The translations under genes and the position numbers were made by a program. The notes under the pieces are model-generated. The model had not been told where the DNA came from. It did not search any database and saw only the letters and a list, made by a program, of their open reading frames with translations. 64,000 nt of DNA from Sclerodactyla briareus (Eukaryota > Echinodermata > Holothuroidea > Dendrochirotida > Sclerodactylidae): contig JAODTK010004054.1 of NCBI GenBank assembly GCA_026419785.1, forward strand, positions 62,001 to 126,000. Direction: 5' to 3'. Every line of letters starts with the position of its first letter. Within the stretch, counting starts at the first letter, position 1. This document shows, one piece after another, positions 1-12,939 of the stretch.

Positions 1-16
1 ATGACCACCCGTCCTT

Positions 17-1060
17 AGGGGCCCTGGAAGCTGTAGATGCTGGGGGATGCTCTCTGGTGCAATCTGAGCTCATTTGAAACATTTTTATCGTGATTTTTGT
101 ATGACACTATTCCTAGAAATTATCAAGACAAGACGATCCCTATATTCTGTGTGATCATACAAACTCTGGAAAAGTGAGTTATTTGGAAAAGGTCCTATCA
201 AGATCATGTCGCCCTCCTGTGTAAGGGCGACCTACTTCTGTGTTTACCACAGCAGCGAGAAAGGGGACCCACACCACCCCTCCCCCCTCCTCCCGCAAGA
301 AAAAAAAAAAAAACCCGCCCGAAGCAAAACAAGACTCAATGTTACGCCAATAGCACGTTATGCGCGCACAGGGCGAAGTCCATTAGCGTTTGGTCCCAGG
401 TGATCCAAGTGCTGAGCGAGTTCTAATCTAGATGCTCTCTGTGGCACATCTGCGGCCTCCTTCGGAACATTTGGTCCCGTGGTTTAATGTTGTCAGATTG
501 TAGAACATTAATCAAAAACTGCGTATAATTCTGGTGCATCATACAGCAGACGTCAAGACATATTAATAGGGCCTAGTCCATTCATTCGCCTTAATGATGT
601 AGTCGCGGACTACTTCTGTAATTGGCCCCATACCACAACCAAATTAATCTGATTTTCGCTTCACTGAGCCGTAACGCGGAGATACCTTATCGGCAATGGG
701 TCTAGGCCCCGCCTCAAGGGCGCACACCTGTCTAGACAAAAAAAGTTGGGGGATCAGAGCAATTTATCAGTGATAAACAATTTTGTAATAGTAGGAAATC
801 ATTATGTATGCAGTGCTTTCCCAAAATTTTTGGGGTCATAACCCCTCGGCCGGACCCCCAGCTGCGCTCCTTGCCCGTCGTAGGGCCATGGAAGCTGTCA
901 CGAGATTCTTTGCTCTCTAGTGGCAATTTGAGTGCTCATTTGGGACATGTTATCGCGTGGATTTATAGTTGACGAATTCCGGAATTATCCAGACGATTCA
1001 TATAATTATGCGCATCATAGAACAGATCTTTTATGGAGTTGAACATCAGCCAGGTCTACC
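17..1060 (+). repeat. Degenerate tandem repeat, about three units of 380-480 bp
   Basis: Three similar segments start near 17, 400 and 880. Each has a GATGCTCTCT-like or TTGCTCTCT-like core (47, 431, 908), then a stretch ending near a CATCATA or GATCATA motif. A second shared block ending in ACTTCTGT lies at about 229 and 609. The first spacing is about 384 bp and the second about 478 bp. Identity is low, so the array is old or poorly resolved. No coding signal is seen in it. Confidence 0.45.
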
Positions 1061-4000
1061 CGGGCCGTCGTATTGCAAAAGCTCCTGATGAATAATCTAA
1101 ACAAGTGAAAAGTATAAAGTCTGAATCACTGTGACCGAATATTCACCGGACTGACTACAGGGGGTGGAGGAACGTGAACTGGTATATCTGCCTAAAAAGG
1201 GCTGCAGGAGTCCGAAAAAGTCCCCCCCCCCTTGGATCAGCGCCTGGTTGGTCCGATTTACAACGAAACGTGGTGGTGGGACCCAAGTTGATTCCGAAAA
1301 ACATGACGATAATGGAGAGGTCCCGGAAGTCAACTTTGTTTTCGCGAGCCCGAACCTGGGAAAAGAATATGATGTGTATTAGTCATGCTGCCGTAGGCTA
1401 CATGCATATTATTGGCGGACTTGATAGTGAGCGATTCCCATGTTGCACTCCTTGGGCCGGGAGGTCTTCAGGCCGAAGCGGAACCTGAATTGGCGTATGC
1501 CCCAGCGTCCGCTAGAAATAAAACAGTTGATGCAGTACGTTTCAAATTGACGGATTAGGCCTAAGCCCTAGGACGCGAGTTTCAGTATTGCTCATAGTCA
1601 ATAACCGGAATGCTAGCATTAGTGCGAGTTTCTGGCCGTTAGCTCGCCGAGTCGGCACCACACATTACTTTACTTTTTCCGCCAACATCAGAGAAACTTG
1701 GATTTATTTTACCGCTCTGATATTATTCGGGTCCAGGTTGCGTGGAATGTGTTCGTAGAAGATTGGTGAAAATTATCTGCTCTCGGTGTTTCCTGAGAAG
1801 GGACTGCCCGGAGAGCCTATTCCCGGATTGTTCCAGCCCGTCAGAATATTTTTTCATAGAGCGGTGAGAGTTTGCGATAGAGCCTCACTGCTATAGAAGG
1901 ACCAAGAGCTGTAAGGAAGTTGGTCTCTCGAATCCAGCGTGGGGATTGTTAAATTCCCACAACGCAATAGGAAGAGTCCCAGCTGATGGAATCGGTGGTC
2001 CCCCGTGTTGATACTCTGGTCACGTGCGTAGTATGGTCCCATTCTGTCGTGACCGGCCCCTCGGCCCCTTTCCAACTGAGGTAACCTGGGAAATAGATAT
2101 CGATTGTTCCTGTGGGGCAAGTCACGTTCGAAAACTCCTCCCTGGTCCATTGGTCACAATAAATTGAATTGCGAATAAGCTACTGAACGGTGAATGAAAC
2201 ATTGGGTTGAGTTAGACGTTTCGTGGATACGGGATCCTATGTTAACTTGATCCGTTTGGGATTTGGGACAAATTGAGGGTCAGTATAGACGTTACGCAGA
2301 AGGAAAATAGTATGCGATCGAATGTGCCGATGGTAGTCCCGGATTATCATTGTGGGGGGGCCTGTGATGGGCTTGGGGAATGCGTTGATGTTGGTGGAGT
2401 GTTTGAGTCAGTTGCATTTGGTTGTTCGTTATGGTGGCAGGAGAGGAATCTATCCCATTGGTTGCAACTTGGGATATTAATGATTTGGTCAATTTTTTGG
2501 AGAAAGAACGCACCCCTTTCATAGGTAAGGCTTAATACCCACCCAGGGTCAATAATTGGCTGGCAGGGACCCACAGTGGGGTGGAGGGAGGGGGGGGGTG
2601 TAGTGCCCATTTCCCGCTGGGATGTTTGATGCATTGGGGGAGGCATGGGCGCAAACAGGTGGGGGACGGGGGACATGTCCCCCCCACATCTTTCAAAAGG
2701 GGGGGATATCAATCATTTGTCCCCCCCCAACTTTCCGGACCGTAATTCCTATAAAAAAAAATAATAGGCACACATGCCCGCTTTTATAAAATGCATGACC
2801 AATTTCCAGGCAGGTCATATTTCTTCGATACACCTGAGAAAAAATGAACTCGATGAAAATTGTAACTACGTTGTGTACAGGTATGCAGGCTTACTTTGGC
2901 AAAAACTTTTGTTACTAATGCAAATTCGAAGAATCAATGGCGTAAATGGGCATGGGTCGGAGTGAGTGAGTGATCACGCACCCCATGCACGTGGTTACAC
3001 ATAAGGCCGGAAGGCGCTGCGGAGTTTGCAAGTTAAAAGGGGAGGGCCGTCCCCCTCCCTTTTGGAAAATTGAATATTGAAACGTCATCAGATGCAAATG
3101 GGTGCAATATTTTTCATTAAAATTGGGAGTTCAGTAAATTACTCGACCACGCTCACAGGTACGCGGAGGGCCCTTTCAATTTTGAACGCCGAAAATTCTG
3201 AATCAATTAGATGAGAGACAAAAAGGTCAAAATAGCGATAAATAAAGTTGGATTCCCGAGGGGAGGTGGTTTGGTTAAACAGGTGTTTTTTTTACTTCGG
3301 AAAGCAAGGAGGAAGGGGACATACATTGAGGTATTATATTGGCAGCATATTGGGTCGTGCAGATGGAAGGCGTATTGGTAGGACGGGTCCAAGTTGACCC
3401 TTTGTCGTGTCTCGAAGTCTTGCCACTGTGGGCGAAGAACTGTGTATAGAGGAACCCATGTTGCATCTATTTCTTCCATAAATGACGTGATCACGTGTTA
3501 ATTCATATGGAGTAAATAGGGTTAATAAATGGTGAATCGGTAGGAATGCTGTCGGACCGGGATGTCTTTAGCTTCCAGAATATGATGCGCATCCCATCAA
3601 CTGGGACCCAGGCGCTTGTCCTATCACTCTAAACTTGATGCTCAAGAGAAAACTTATAAACTGTGGCGGATGATATCATCTCCCCTCAGATAGAATGTAA
3701 TCGTTCCAGTGGTTGCATAGTGGGGAAGAAAAAGGTCATCCGTTTTGCGTCAAACTGACAACTAAATGACGATACGTTCGAGGAAGAGTTTCTCCTACCG
3801 AATCGACGATTAGCTTCGGAAGCGTTGGCAGCGCGGGGAAGTGGTTCTATTAGCCATATACGGTAGGCCTACGGTAACGGCGGGAAGTAATGAGTATGGC
3901 AAGTAGCGAGAAAAGAATACATTCAAGTCAGGGAACAGGTTTTTGCTAGTTTAAGATGAGTCTCTGGGTTGTGTACTCTAGAGCTGAATCACTAAGGTAT

Positions 4001-5390
4001 TATGAACCGTGACGATCAAGAGATATCCCATGGGGACGCTACATGCACAAGTTGTCGGGTCAATTTTAAATAAATAGCAATTTTATGCAAATTAGAGTGG
4101 ATGCATATCGATAACTCTTCGCCGTACGTAACACCTCCACACGAAAATTTTCAGCATGACGGCCTATCGGTTCAGGAGATATCGAACCCACAAATGCCTA
4201 GAACAGACGGAACGGACAGACAAACGGCCTGAAACACAAAGAGTGATCCACTATGTCCTCTTTATGCTCTCTGAACGAAGTTCAGCAATGCAAAGAAGAT
4301 CCCACACTCCATCTCAGTTCGTGACCCCTTCACCACCCACACCCCCCCCCACACCCCCTCTCCAGGGGGCGTCACATATGGGGGGGTGTGGGTGTGACAA
4401 ACCCCCCTGAGATATCGAAAAAGTCGGTCCGTATCCTCAAAAATTGGTCTCTGAAGCGGCCAAGGCTGATTTTTAAGGAATCTTGAATACACCCCCGAAG
4501 ATTGTTGTTCGGAACGAATGAATGCCATAGAAAAAATGTAAAATATGGACCGTTGTATGGAAGCCACCTACGGGAAGGTTAGCCCCCCCCCCCCCCCCCC
4601 CCCGTGCCATTCTCGTCGTGAACCGTCACCACTCGGTCGCCGAAAAAAAACCTTGGAAAAGGACAAATTGTCAATCAAAAAAGTCGGGGGTCTCAGACAG
4701 AAAAACTTGTCGGTCCCAAAAGTTCACACCCCCCTTTGGCAATGTGTGTTACGCCCCTGCCCTCGCCATCACCACACAAACACAACACTCACGCGTACCC
4801 GCTCCATGTTCACATCAATCATCATGGTCGTTTTAATATGCTGGTGCAACCTCGATCACTAGCTCTGGTGTGTGCTAGTCCTTGAAGGACTGTAGTATAT
4901 TACCGTACAACCCATAGACCGGTGGTAGTATGTGTACAGTTGCGTAACAAGAGTGTTCAGTTCGTGAACTAGTGTGTGCCCTCCCCAAATTCAGCACTAA
5001 CATTGTTTTGTTAGCCTCCTGGGAATTGAAATCACAACTGCGTGTTTTTTCGATATCACATACCACAGATCTCCGACGGAGCCTAGCTGTGATGCGAATC
5101 TGAACTGTCTTGAAGGCTGCGTCCATTAATCTCATATGTATCCCTTTAGACCTACCTGTTGTCAGGTAGTTCCGCGAACTTTTTTTACTAGTTTCACCCA
5201 ATGCAGGTTGTTAATGCTATTTCCGTTAAGCTTAGGCCCCTACGTATACAATACGCCAGCTTGGGTTTTTCGAGTAGGCTAAACTTCACTGGTTCGAAGA
5301 ATCATTTCGTCTTGTTTATTGAGCTGAACACCTGGTGAACAATCAGTTACCAAACCAAACCCTAATTCACTTGGATCATAGAGATGTTTT
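1061..5390. other. No recognisable gene; low-complexity islands
   Basis: Open frames here are short and have no recognisable protein content. Islands of G or C runs occur at 2,570-2,735 (paired G and C runs around ACATGT, able to form a hairpin), 4,330-4,410 and 4,581-4,604 (a C run). The 2.6-kb island resembles other paired G-run/C-run blocks in the window (15.5, 28.35, 38.4 and 41.0 kb) and may be part of a dispersed repeat. Confidence 0.4.
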
Positions 5391-5394
5391 CATC

Positions 5395-6150
5395 AAACAA
5401 TCAACTAGCCCCTTACTGAATATCTGGATATATCTGGATAAATAAGATTGATATGGGCATATAAAACCTTAGATAACGTGATATAAGAGCCTACCCAGAT
5501 CTAGGTATATATATACCTCTTATATGGCCATATAAAGCCTTATATAGGCTAACTCGATATAGAATCTGCCAGGCGGAGGGCCCTCCGACGTTAATTGATT
5601 TGTCCACTCTTTCCCGAATGTAGAATTTGTATGACCAGCGCCAAATATGTGGTAAATAACTATGCATCCAGTTTTAATTAAGGGCAATGATGGACTAAAA
5701 TACTTGCCCTGAACAGTAGTCCACTTGCTGTAGGGCAAGTGTTGGGCAAGTAAAAATTTTGTTAAAATTTAAGAAAAATCCCCAGTTAATGAGGTAGAAG
5801 TGATTATTTTTTAGGTATAACTTGAAATATAGATACCCTTGTTTTGGACAATCTATTTTGGTAATCTTTCTCTGTTTGCTCCAAATATAAGATACTGTGA
5901 TTTTGAAAATTTCGACACAAAGTTAACTGTTCGGGCCCTGAGTCCTATGGCCATAAAGCCTCATATAAGTTGATATAGGGCTGCCCAGTTTGGTATATGC
6001 CATATGACGCCCATTTTAACTTGTAGGGAGCTATCCAGATATAGGTAAACAATTCTATATGGCCATATAAAGCCCCATATACTTGATATAGAGGCTGCCA
6101 GATATGGCCATATATTGATATAGAGGCTGTCCAGATAATGGGGTACAGTT
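5395..6150 (+). repeat. AT-rich minisatellite with palindromic TATGGCCATA core, in two blocks
   Basis: Units of roughly 50-60 bp run at about 5,400-5,570 and 5,940-6,145. Each carries the 10-base palindrome TATGGCCATA or a close variant, then an AAAGCC segment and a GATATAGAGGCTGCCAGAT-like segment. The 370 bp between the blocks (5,575-5,940) has no clear repeat and no gene. Confidence 0.6.
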
Positions 6151-7864
6151 ATTCAAAGCCAGTTAAAGTTGGGTGGTCGAAATTAGTCATGGCAATTTTT
6201 GTTGTGTGGGTAAAAGATGTTATGTAAGGAGGCTGTCATAAAGCCATCCATCACAAGTGCACAAAGTATGCAAATCGATCAGTGGCGTAGCTATGGGGGG
6301 GATGGGTAGGGGTGGGGATGCTTCTTGGGGCTTCCGCCTCTTGACACATCGCCGCCCACCACTCCCTCACTGGATTTTTCATTTCATGTCTTTTTTTCCC
6401 CCATAAATCTCTATAATATAATAGTGACCACCAGTCAGAATCTTCGAAAATATTTTAAGAGAAAAATTTGAAAATCATTATTATGAGCTGAGCACGTCAG
6501 TGGGAAAATTAGTGATCCAAAGTTTCCACCCCTAAATCGACGTGATGAAAAGTTATTCATTGGGCCTACCGGACTTGATTCTCCAAAGTATATTCTTGAA
6601 TGACCGAAGTAGGTACAACCTCGTCTGAATCCAGGAAGCACACAGATTCCACTTTGTACAGGAGTTTCTAATATTTTCGGATGCAGTGTACTGAGTGCGG
6701 GGAAATGATAGACTGAATTCAAGCAAAATATAGACCAATGAAAGTGGGAAGACTGGACTCGTTGAACAGGAATATTTACCCAGAATTTTTGTGCACCCTC
6801 GTTTCTCTTATACGCATACTGCGGCAAAGCTCTCCAAGATTCCGATAATGGGCCGGTCCCATGGCCCCTTGCATTCAAATATACAACCTGAGCATGGCTC
6901 TACCGCAACTAATTTCACTGCGTAAATGACTGAAAGGGCAATGTTTTTTCCATTAGAGTGCATGCCATCAGGGTGGGGGTCAACGCATCAAATGCATACC
7001 AAATATGTTGGCCTACATGTATATCATAATTTTGGGTTACCATCATTAGACATTGTCACTCGTCACTGCAAGAATACGATCTTGAGCAATTGCACACAGA
7101 CTCATGTCTGACTTGGACAATGGAATCAACATTGCAAATCGGAAACTTATTTCGATTTTGGCCAAGCTGTACGTAAAATAAGGGTTCTGCTGCTACGTAC
7201 AGACTGATCGCGCATGTTTATCTATTTATTTCTTGTGAGTAGCCTGGTGGTCTATGACATATGTTGCCATAATGATAAGCACTACAAATTGGGCACGGCC
7301 TACATGTTAAAATCACTGAAATGGCCATTTAAAAGAGGACGTCTCGAATATTTTTTGAAACCATCTCAAGAAAAGGATGGTAATCACGAATTTGAAAAAG
7401 GGGGGAAGAGGGGAGCCTGTACAGTGAAAGCACACGGTACTACTGACAAAGCGGATCTCCGAGAATACATTTGAGCTGAATAAAGTGATATCACGATTTT
7501 GACCGAGGAAGCAGATTGTGATATGCCAAATAGCTCAGTAACCCCCACCCCAGCACCGTCTTTCTTCTGCGTGGTCTCTGGTTTGGGTGTTCTTAATCAC
7601 ATCAGTTGGCATCAACAGCCACTGGAAAATATTAGTTACTAATAGATCATGCAGGTGAAATTCAGATGGATTTCTGCAGCGAACTGGATGTTTAGGTGTG
7701 TTATTTGCAACCAGTACTACTTCAATACTAGTGAACACATTGCACCAAATTGCATCAATGGCTGCATGGAAATGTGAAAATTCCCACAAGATAGTGGAAC
7801 TATGATAATATGAAATAAAGCATGGATAAAGCAAATTGAAAGGATTACCTCAATAAGGCACACA
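6151..7864. other. No recognisable gene
   Basis: It begins with a GTGGCGTAGC segment followed by a G run (about 6,284-6,320). That motif recurs at the edge of several G/C-run blocks in this window. A 147-codon minus-strand frame (6,435-6,878) and an 86-codon plus-strand frame (7,214-7,474) are open but show no family motif and no flanking splice consensus I can support. Confidence 0.35.
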
Positions 7865-8600
7865 ATTTTTTGTCTCGCCTGAATGAAATTCAGGAAGAGA
7901 CCTGTGGTCACTATGGTGTGTGTGTGTGTGTTAACTGTGTGTTTGTGTTTTGTGCTTGTGTGTCACACTTTCTCGTTAGTAGGATTTCTCACAAACCGTG
8001 AGGCCGACGATAACAAAATTTTGTGTGTAGCACCGGGGTTGGGTGTACAAGTTCTGATTAGATTTGGGCAGCAAAGACCCCCTCATTAATAAGTTGGTAA
8101 TTAAGCTCATTTATGAAATTATTGTTTAAGCTCTTTAGGCCGGATTACGTGAGAACCAGTATGTGCTACAGTGATGTAGTTTGGCATGTAGGACCTTGAT
8201 GACAGGTAGTTGAACTGATAGCTTTTCATGTCAAACCTGAAATTGCTAATTAAGTGGTTTTATTTACATATTTTTTATGCAAATTTTTCATAGTTTGTCG
8301 GATTCTCACGAAACTTGGTGGTGTGGGTAGAGTAAGTAAAGTAAAGTCGGGGTCACTGAGGTCATTAATAATGTGTTTAATTCGCAAATTTATGCAAATT
8401 TCGTTGGATTCCACAACTTGTAAGATGTGATCCACCTTTGATCCTTATCATTGGAGGTACAGCGGGGGTCAGTAAAGGTCATAGTATGTGCCTGAATTTG
8501 CATGATAATTCCAATTTCCAACTTGGTAAGAATTCGCCAAACTAAGTAGGTATGGTCCGTTAACATTTCTGGACCTGATGTGTTTGATTTTCTAGGACTT
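7865..8600 (+). repeat. Cassette repeat element, TCACGAAACTTGG type, with GT-rich leader
   Basis: The left module is a TTTTTGTCTCGCCTGAA segment followed by a GT-rich run near 7,916-7,960. The same leader precedes the repeat at 10.59 kb. The interior has two or three degenerate cassettes, each with a GGATTCTCACGAAACTTGG-like segment (8,299-8,318), a GTCACTGAGGTCAT segment and an AT-rich TTATGCAAATTT segment. Similar interior cassettes occur at 30.76-31.2 kb. It appears non-coding. Confidence 0.55.
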
Positions 8601-10584
8601 TGATTGACTTCCATCATATAATTAGCTTCTGTTAGAATAAAGCACTGAGGAACGTGTAAACCATAGCCCTGTGGGACAATTGTGTTGTTATAAGCGCCCC
8701 ACAAGCAAACCTCTCTTTATTTTTGATTAGTTGATAGACCTTCCAAAAAAATAACTGTAACATTTTTCTTCCTCTCTTCTTGACTGGGGACAACTGTGGA
8801 GGTTTCCTACATATTTTGGGACCTCTTTGCCTGCTGCATGGGGATAGTTTGTGGTGTGGTGGGGGAGGCGGGGGGAAGGGTGTTTCTGCACTGGCAGAGT
8901 GGGGGGGGGGGCGATGTCCTTGCTTCTTGGGAAAATAAAAGGCAATGATAATGAAGGCAATGAATTGTTGAAAGGCAAAGAGCTCGGGCTCTAAGGGGGA
9001 TTTCGAACATTTCAAGTTGGATTTTGGGCAAAGAAGTGAGTTGATTGAGCGATACACTATCCCCAAATTTGGGTTTTTATGTAGAGCAAACTGAAGGGGG
9101 GGGGGGCCAATTAAAAAAAAATTGAGCAATCAAGGGACTTTCGTAATAAGAGTCAAAGGTCAGGACTTTTTATGTGTTATATTTGAAATTATGATGTTCG
9201 TTTGACATACGATGGTCTGCATGAACTAGTTGGTTATGTATAGTGTGTAGTGCAGTAATCATCTAAACTCACCGATCGCTCAACCAGGCGAGAAACTGTT
9301 TGGCGATCTCCTTGTTTTGTTAATTGCTCCCAAATTAGTAAAACTATTGGCCTCGGCGTGCAATCGTAGTAGTGGCGTCGTTAGTAGGCCTACTCAACAT
9401 GAATTGCAAGACATTTACTTTAGCAACTTTGAGATTGGGGCAATGTCATGCTCCACCATTTTTAAATTACGAAAATTGTGACTATCCACTGTGTCGCTCA
9501 TCGTCCAGAAATTGCCATTTTCCTGCCCTCTGTAAGTCGAATTTGCTAAAGAATTCTTGTCCGCTGCACGCCAACCGGTTGTGGCGCTTCCGATTAGATG
9601 TTGACATGGCGCCCCCTAGAAAATGGTCGATCCCCCACTCCCCTCCCATTTAAAAAGTCCTGACTAAGCTACTGCAAACGTCATAGCAAGGCCTACAGGT
9701 CATTGGTGGGCTGGTTAACAAAATTCATGACCTCCCCATCTCTCTACCAAGCTAGTAGTTTCTGTACTCCCCAGACTACTCCGAACTTCATACCATCCCA
9801 TAACCAACTATCCACCCGATTGTTCTAAGCATCCACAGACTCTGGAATTTTTCAGAATATGAATCAATGCAATAATAGTGCAAATAGTACGATATGCCTA
9901 TGCCTGAAAGGCAAAATCAGTCTGCCTGCTGGTGGATGAGGATGGATGGAGAACGTGTTCATTGTTTCCACTTAGACACTGTTTGGTGGGGCTTTGATTT
10001 TCCTAAACTTTCACCAGGGTTTGTGTCCACCAACCTTGCCAATCGCACAAAAAATGCATGCATGAGTTATTAGGCCCACATTTTCTCTCCCTAGAATCAA
10101 TGATATGATGGCAGCCAAGATTGATGGGAATTGCTTAATCTGCCTCCTGCCAGGCAGAATCCATTTTCAAGGCCGGTAAATCAACCTCGGATGGGAGCAG
10201 TATGGTTTACTGTGTTAAGGGGACCTCCCACATGACTTTTTCATAGTGCTGCTTTGAGGATGCACCAGCATTCTTTGCTGTGACTGTCATTGATTACGAG
10301 AACAAACGAGAGGCGGACATCAAAGATGTCATGATTTCGGAGCTGACATGTTCATTAGTAAAGGATGGAGTGGTTCGATTTCCTATACGGAGCACTCTTG
10401 CAGTAACTCCAAAGCGGACCTTATTATCAAAAGGTACTTTTCATAAATTTGTTTGGGTCGAGACTGTCAGTTTGTACATGCCATTGTTCAATTAGTAATG
10501 TCTCATTTGTCTTCACAACACTTGTAACAATTGCAGGTCGATACCAAATAGGTCCATGTAAATGTTCATGTGTTGTGATTGCCT
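8601..10584. other. No recognisable gene; G-rich islands
   Basis: The 165-codon minus-strand frame at 8,632-9,129 is produced by G-rich tracts (8,855-8,915 and 9,098-9,106) read as proline runs and is not a convincing gene. A 71-codon plus-strand frame at 10,280-10,495 is open and looks somewhat coding-like (it contains EADIKDVMISEL), but it has no clear splice boundaries and I cannot assign it. Confidence 0.3.
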
Positions 10585-11175
10585 TTTTTGTCTCACCTGA
10601 CAAAGTTCGGAGTGACTTAGCGATGCACTTTGTTATTGTGTGAATGTATGTATTTATGTATGTTGTGTGTGGACGGTCACCTGACTTGTGAAACCGATAC
10701 TGCCCACCTGGATGAAGTTCATACTCTTTATGTGGGTTCCCCATGGTGAGTACTGTCCCTATTGTTTGGTATCCGGTCAAAGGTCCTCTGATGTCACCAG
10801 AGGTTCAAAGTCGGAAAACCTGTGGACATGATAAGTCCAGACAGGTTCGTCTGATCAGCTGAAATTGTGCATACCCTGCTTTCTCTGGGAAGTACAAACA
10901 CCCTTTTGTTTTTTTGGTGTAGAGAGCAGGGTCACTTTTTTGCTGAAAATGGGGAGATTGTGAAAACTGATATTTTTGCCAACCTTAGCTTGTGGACACA
11001 ATAACTCATCCCACCTGATGGATCGACCTCCATACTTGGTCGGTGGGTTCCCCATGATGAGTACACATGCACCCTATGTTTTAGTCCAGGTCAAGGTCAT
11101 ATTGAGATCAGCAGAGGTCAATTCTAAAAACCTTGTGAGTCCATGACGGCTCGGGCGATCGCGCTGAAAATTTGC
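10585..11175 (+). repeat. GGTCA-rich cassette repeat (about 320-bp monomer family), single copy
   Basis: It has the leader TTTTTTGTCTCACCTGACA and a GT-rich run (10,588-10,672). Then come the family landmarks in order: a GGGTTCCCCATGGTGAGTAC segment (10,734-10,753), GGTCAAAGGTC, CACCAGAGGTTCAAAG, TGATAAGTCC, and a second half-monomer with CATGATGAGTAC (11,052-11,063) and AGGTCAAGGTCA. It is the same family as the array at 39.0-40.7 kb. Confidence 0.7.
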
Positions 11176-11199
11176 ATACGGCTTTCCAGTGTGGAGGTC

Positions 11200-11305
11200 T
11201 CGAGTGCCAGTTTTTTGCCGGCCTAGCCTCGGATGCTGCGGCCTTGGCCTCGTAGCTTCCGGCCCTCAGGTTTTGGTCCGAGGCCGGGGTCGAGCCGGCA
11301 AATTT
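11200..11305. repeat. GC-rich GGCCTCGG low-complexity repeat
   Basis: A short run built of GGCCT, CCTCGG and CCGGCC units. A similar run lies at 13,680-13,775. Each abuts a copy of the GGTCA-rich cassette repeat, which suggests a shared origin for the two composite loci. Confidence 0.45.
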
Positions 11306-12168
11306 TTTTGGCCATAAATAAATAAACAACCTGTCACAAATATACTTTGTTTTTATAAATATACGCGGACAAACTTGAACTAACAAGCATACTCTGTCAA
11401 TCACCCAAAAGACTGCCGAAAGAATTTAACTGACGCTGCACTCGGTCCGCCGTTCGCCATGCAAGTCCCCAGGGCAGTGTTAGAGTGCCGGCTTACCTTC
11501 GAATAACTGGCCATAGACAATACCTTACGGCGACTGCTGAATTTTTTGCACTGCACAGTGCAGACATACTCATGTGTACTAGTTGGGTACAATCAGTGAA
11601 ATCCTCTACCCGTCGGTCGGCCACATTGAACACTCACCACTCATGGGGGCAAATGCCTGGAAGGCTAGGCCAAACTTCCCCCGCCAAAAGTAGTTGGAAA
11701 CAAACTGCACGTACTGCACAGCCCCGCGCCCACCGATGCATTGTTGAATGTCTATAGGTCATTCCATCCTAAGAACATTTCCCAACATTGAAACCGGCCA
11801 ACTTTACCGTCCAGCTTCCAATCGGTATTTCGGGGAGGATTTGTGCCCACAATTTGGCGGGGATTGTAAGGTTTTTTAGGTAGCAATGATGATGAGAGAT
11901 GACGGTTCCTCGTAAATGTCGATTGCGAGGTGAAGTGCTAGTCTCTCATGAAAAAACGGAGCCTAATCCTTGAATACTAATTACAAAGAATGTGGTCCTG
12001 GGCGGCAAGATTGTGGATGTATTTTTAATAATGAATTTAATACATCAATTTTTTGGCTGGACTTTGCACAGTCTAGGCCTAAAAGTACGGCGTCAGCAAT
12101 GCGTGAATTGCAATTTTTTTATTAAAAAGATTATTTAAAAAAACACTATTTAGTATTATCCTGTCAAA
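11306..12168. other. No confirmed gene; possible promoter-like patch
   Basis: Around 11,674-11,690 there is an E2F-type sequence (TTCCCCCGCCAAAA), and near 11,815 a CCAAT motif. On the minus strand ATGGCCAGTTATTCGAAG followed by GTAAGC (11,495-11,512) could be a tiny first coding exon (MASYSK). No downstream exon could be tied to it, so this remains a suggestion only. Confidence 0.2.
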
Positions 12169-12730
12169 TTAGCCGAAACTGGCTGCTTTCCATGCACGCG
12201 GGCGGGGCGGGATCCTAAAATCGCTCAATCGTTATTATTTTTCAATGGAGTCCGTTTTCCATGCACGCGTGGCGGCGGCGGGCGGTCGTTTTCTCGAATC
12301 GGTCATGTCGCGATTGTTTTTTCCGCCCGCCCGCGCGTCGCGTGGTATTTCGTAAATCGATTTTCCCGTGATTTCCTGCAATCTAACCGGGCTTGTATCC
12401 TGATAATGGAGAGTAGAGGACAAATTTGTTCAAATATGTTCCAAACAACCTTCATACTGTTTTCCCCACACTAGGGATGAGATTTATACAGATTGTCTCT
12501 ATTTTTAACGGCCCCAGACACCTATTGAACACATATTACATGTTTAAACCATCGATATGTCAGTATTGCTAATTAAATCTCAAAACCTGTCAACTTGTGG
12601 AGTTTTAATAGTGGGCCGTAATCGTTGACATTAGAACAATGGTTTTCAGAAAAGAACACCGGTGTTTAGGTTTAATAACTAGTATGCGTATGTGTCTTTG
12701 ATACATACTAGTAATAATAATCATATAATA

Positions 12731-12780
<50 letters not shown>

Positions 12781-12894
12781 TAGTAGGCCTACATCGGTTT
12801 CTTATAGAGCATTGAGATTACACACTAAAAGTGAGAAAGGTGAGTGTTAACTCGAGGAAAAACGCACCCCGCCCGCGTGCATGGAAACGCGGCT
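12169..12894. mobile_element. MITE-like element with TTTCCATGCACGCGGGCGG inverted ends (possibly PIF/Harbinger type)
   Basis: TTTCCATGCACGCGGGCGGGG begins near 12,187, and its reverse complement ends near 12,888 with one mismatch. A TTA triplet lies outside each end (before 12,169 and after 12,894), matching the 3-bp duplication used by PIF/Harbinger elements. The left end carries about 10 extra bases relative to the right, so the exact terminus is uncertain. A third internal copy of the motif lies at 12,256-12,275. There is no transposase. A TAA microsatellite occupies 12,709-12,781. Confidence 0.45.
12709..12781 (+). repeat. (TAA)n microsatellite
   Basis: Nearly uninterrupted TAA/AAT triplets, with some ATATAATA interruption at the left edge. 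It lies inside the MITE-like element. Confidence 0.9.
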
Positions 12895-12939
12895 TAACTG
12901 ACACTGTAGTCTGTAATAAGAAAATACACAATATATTTG

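Noticed and set aside
6435-6878. A 147-codon minus-strand gene
   Set aside because: No family motif, start context or splice sites; may be part of an unnamed repeat.
8632-9129. A 165-codon minus-strand frame
   Set aside because: Its proline runs come from G-rich low-complexity DNA; no domain, no splice context.
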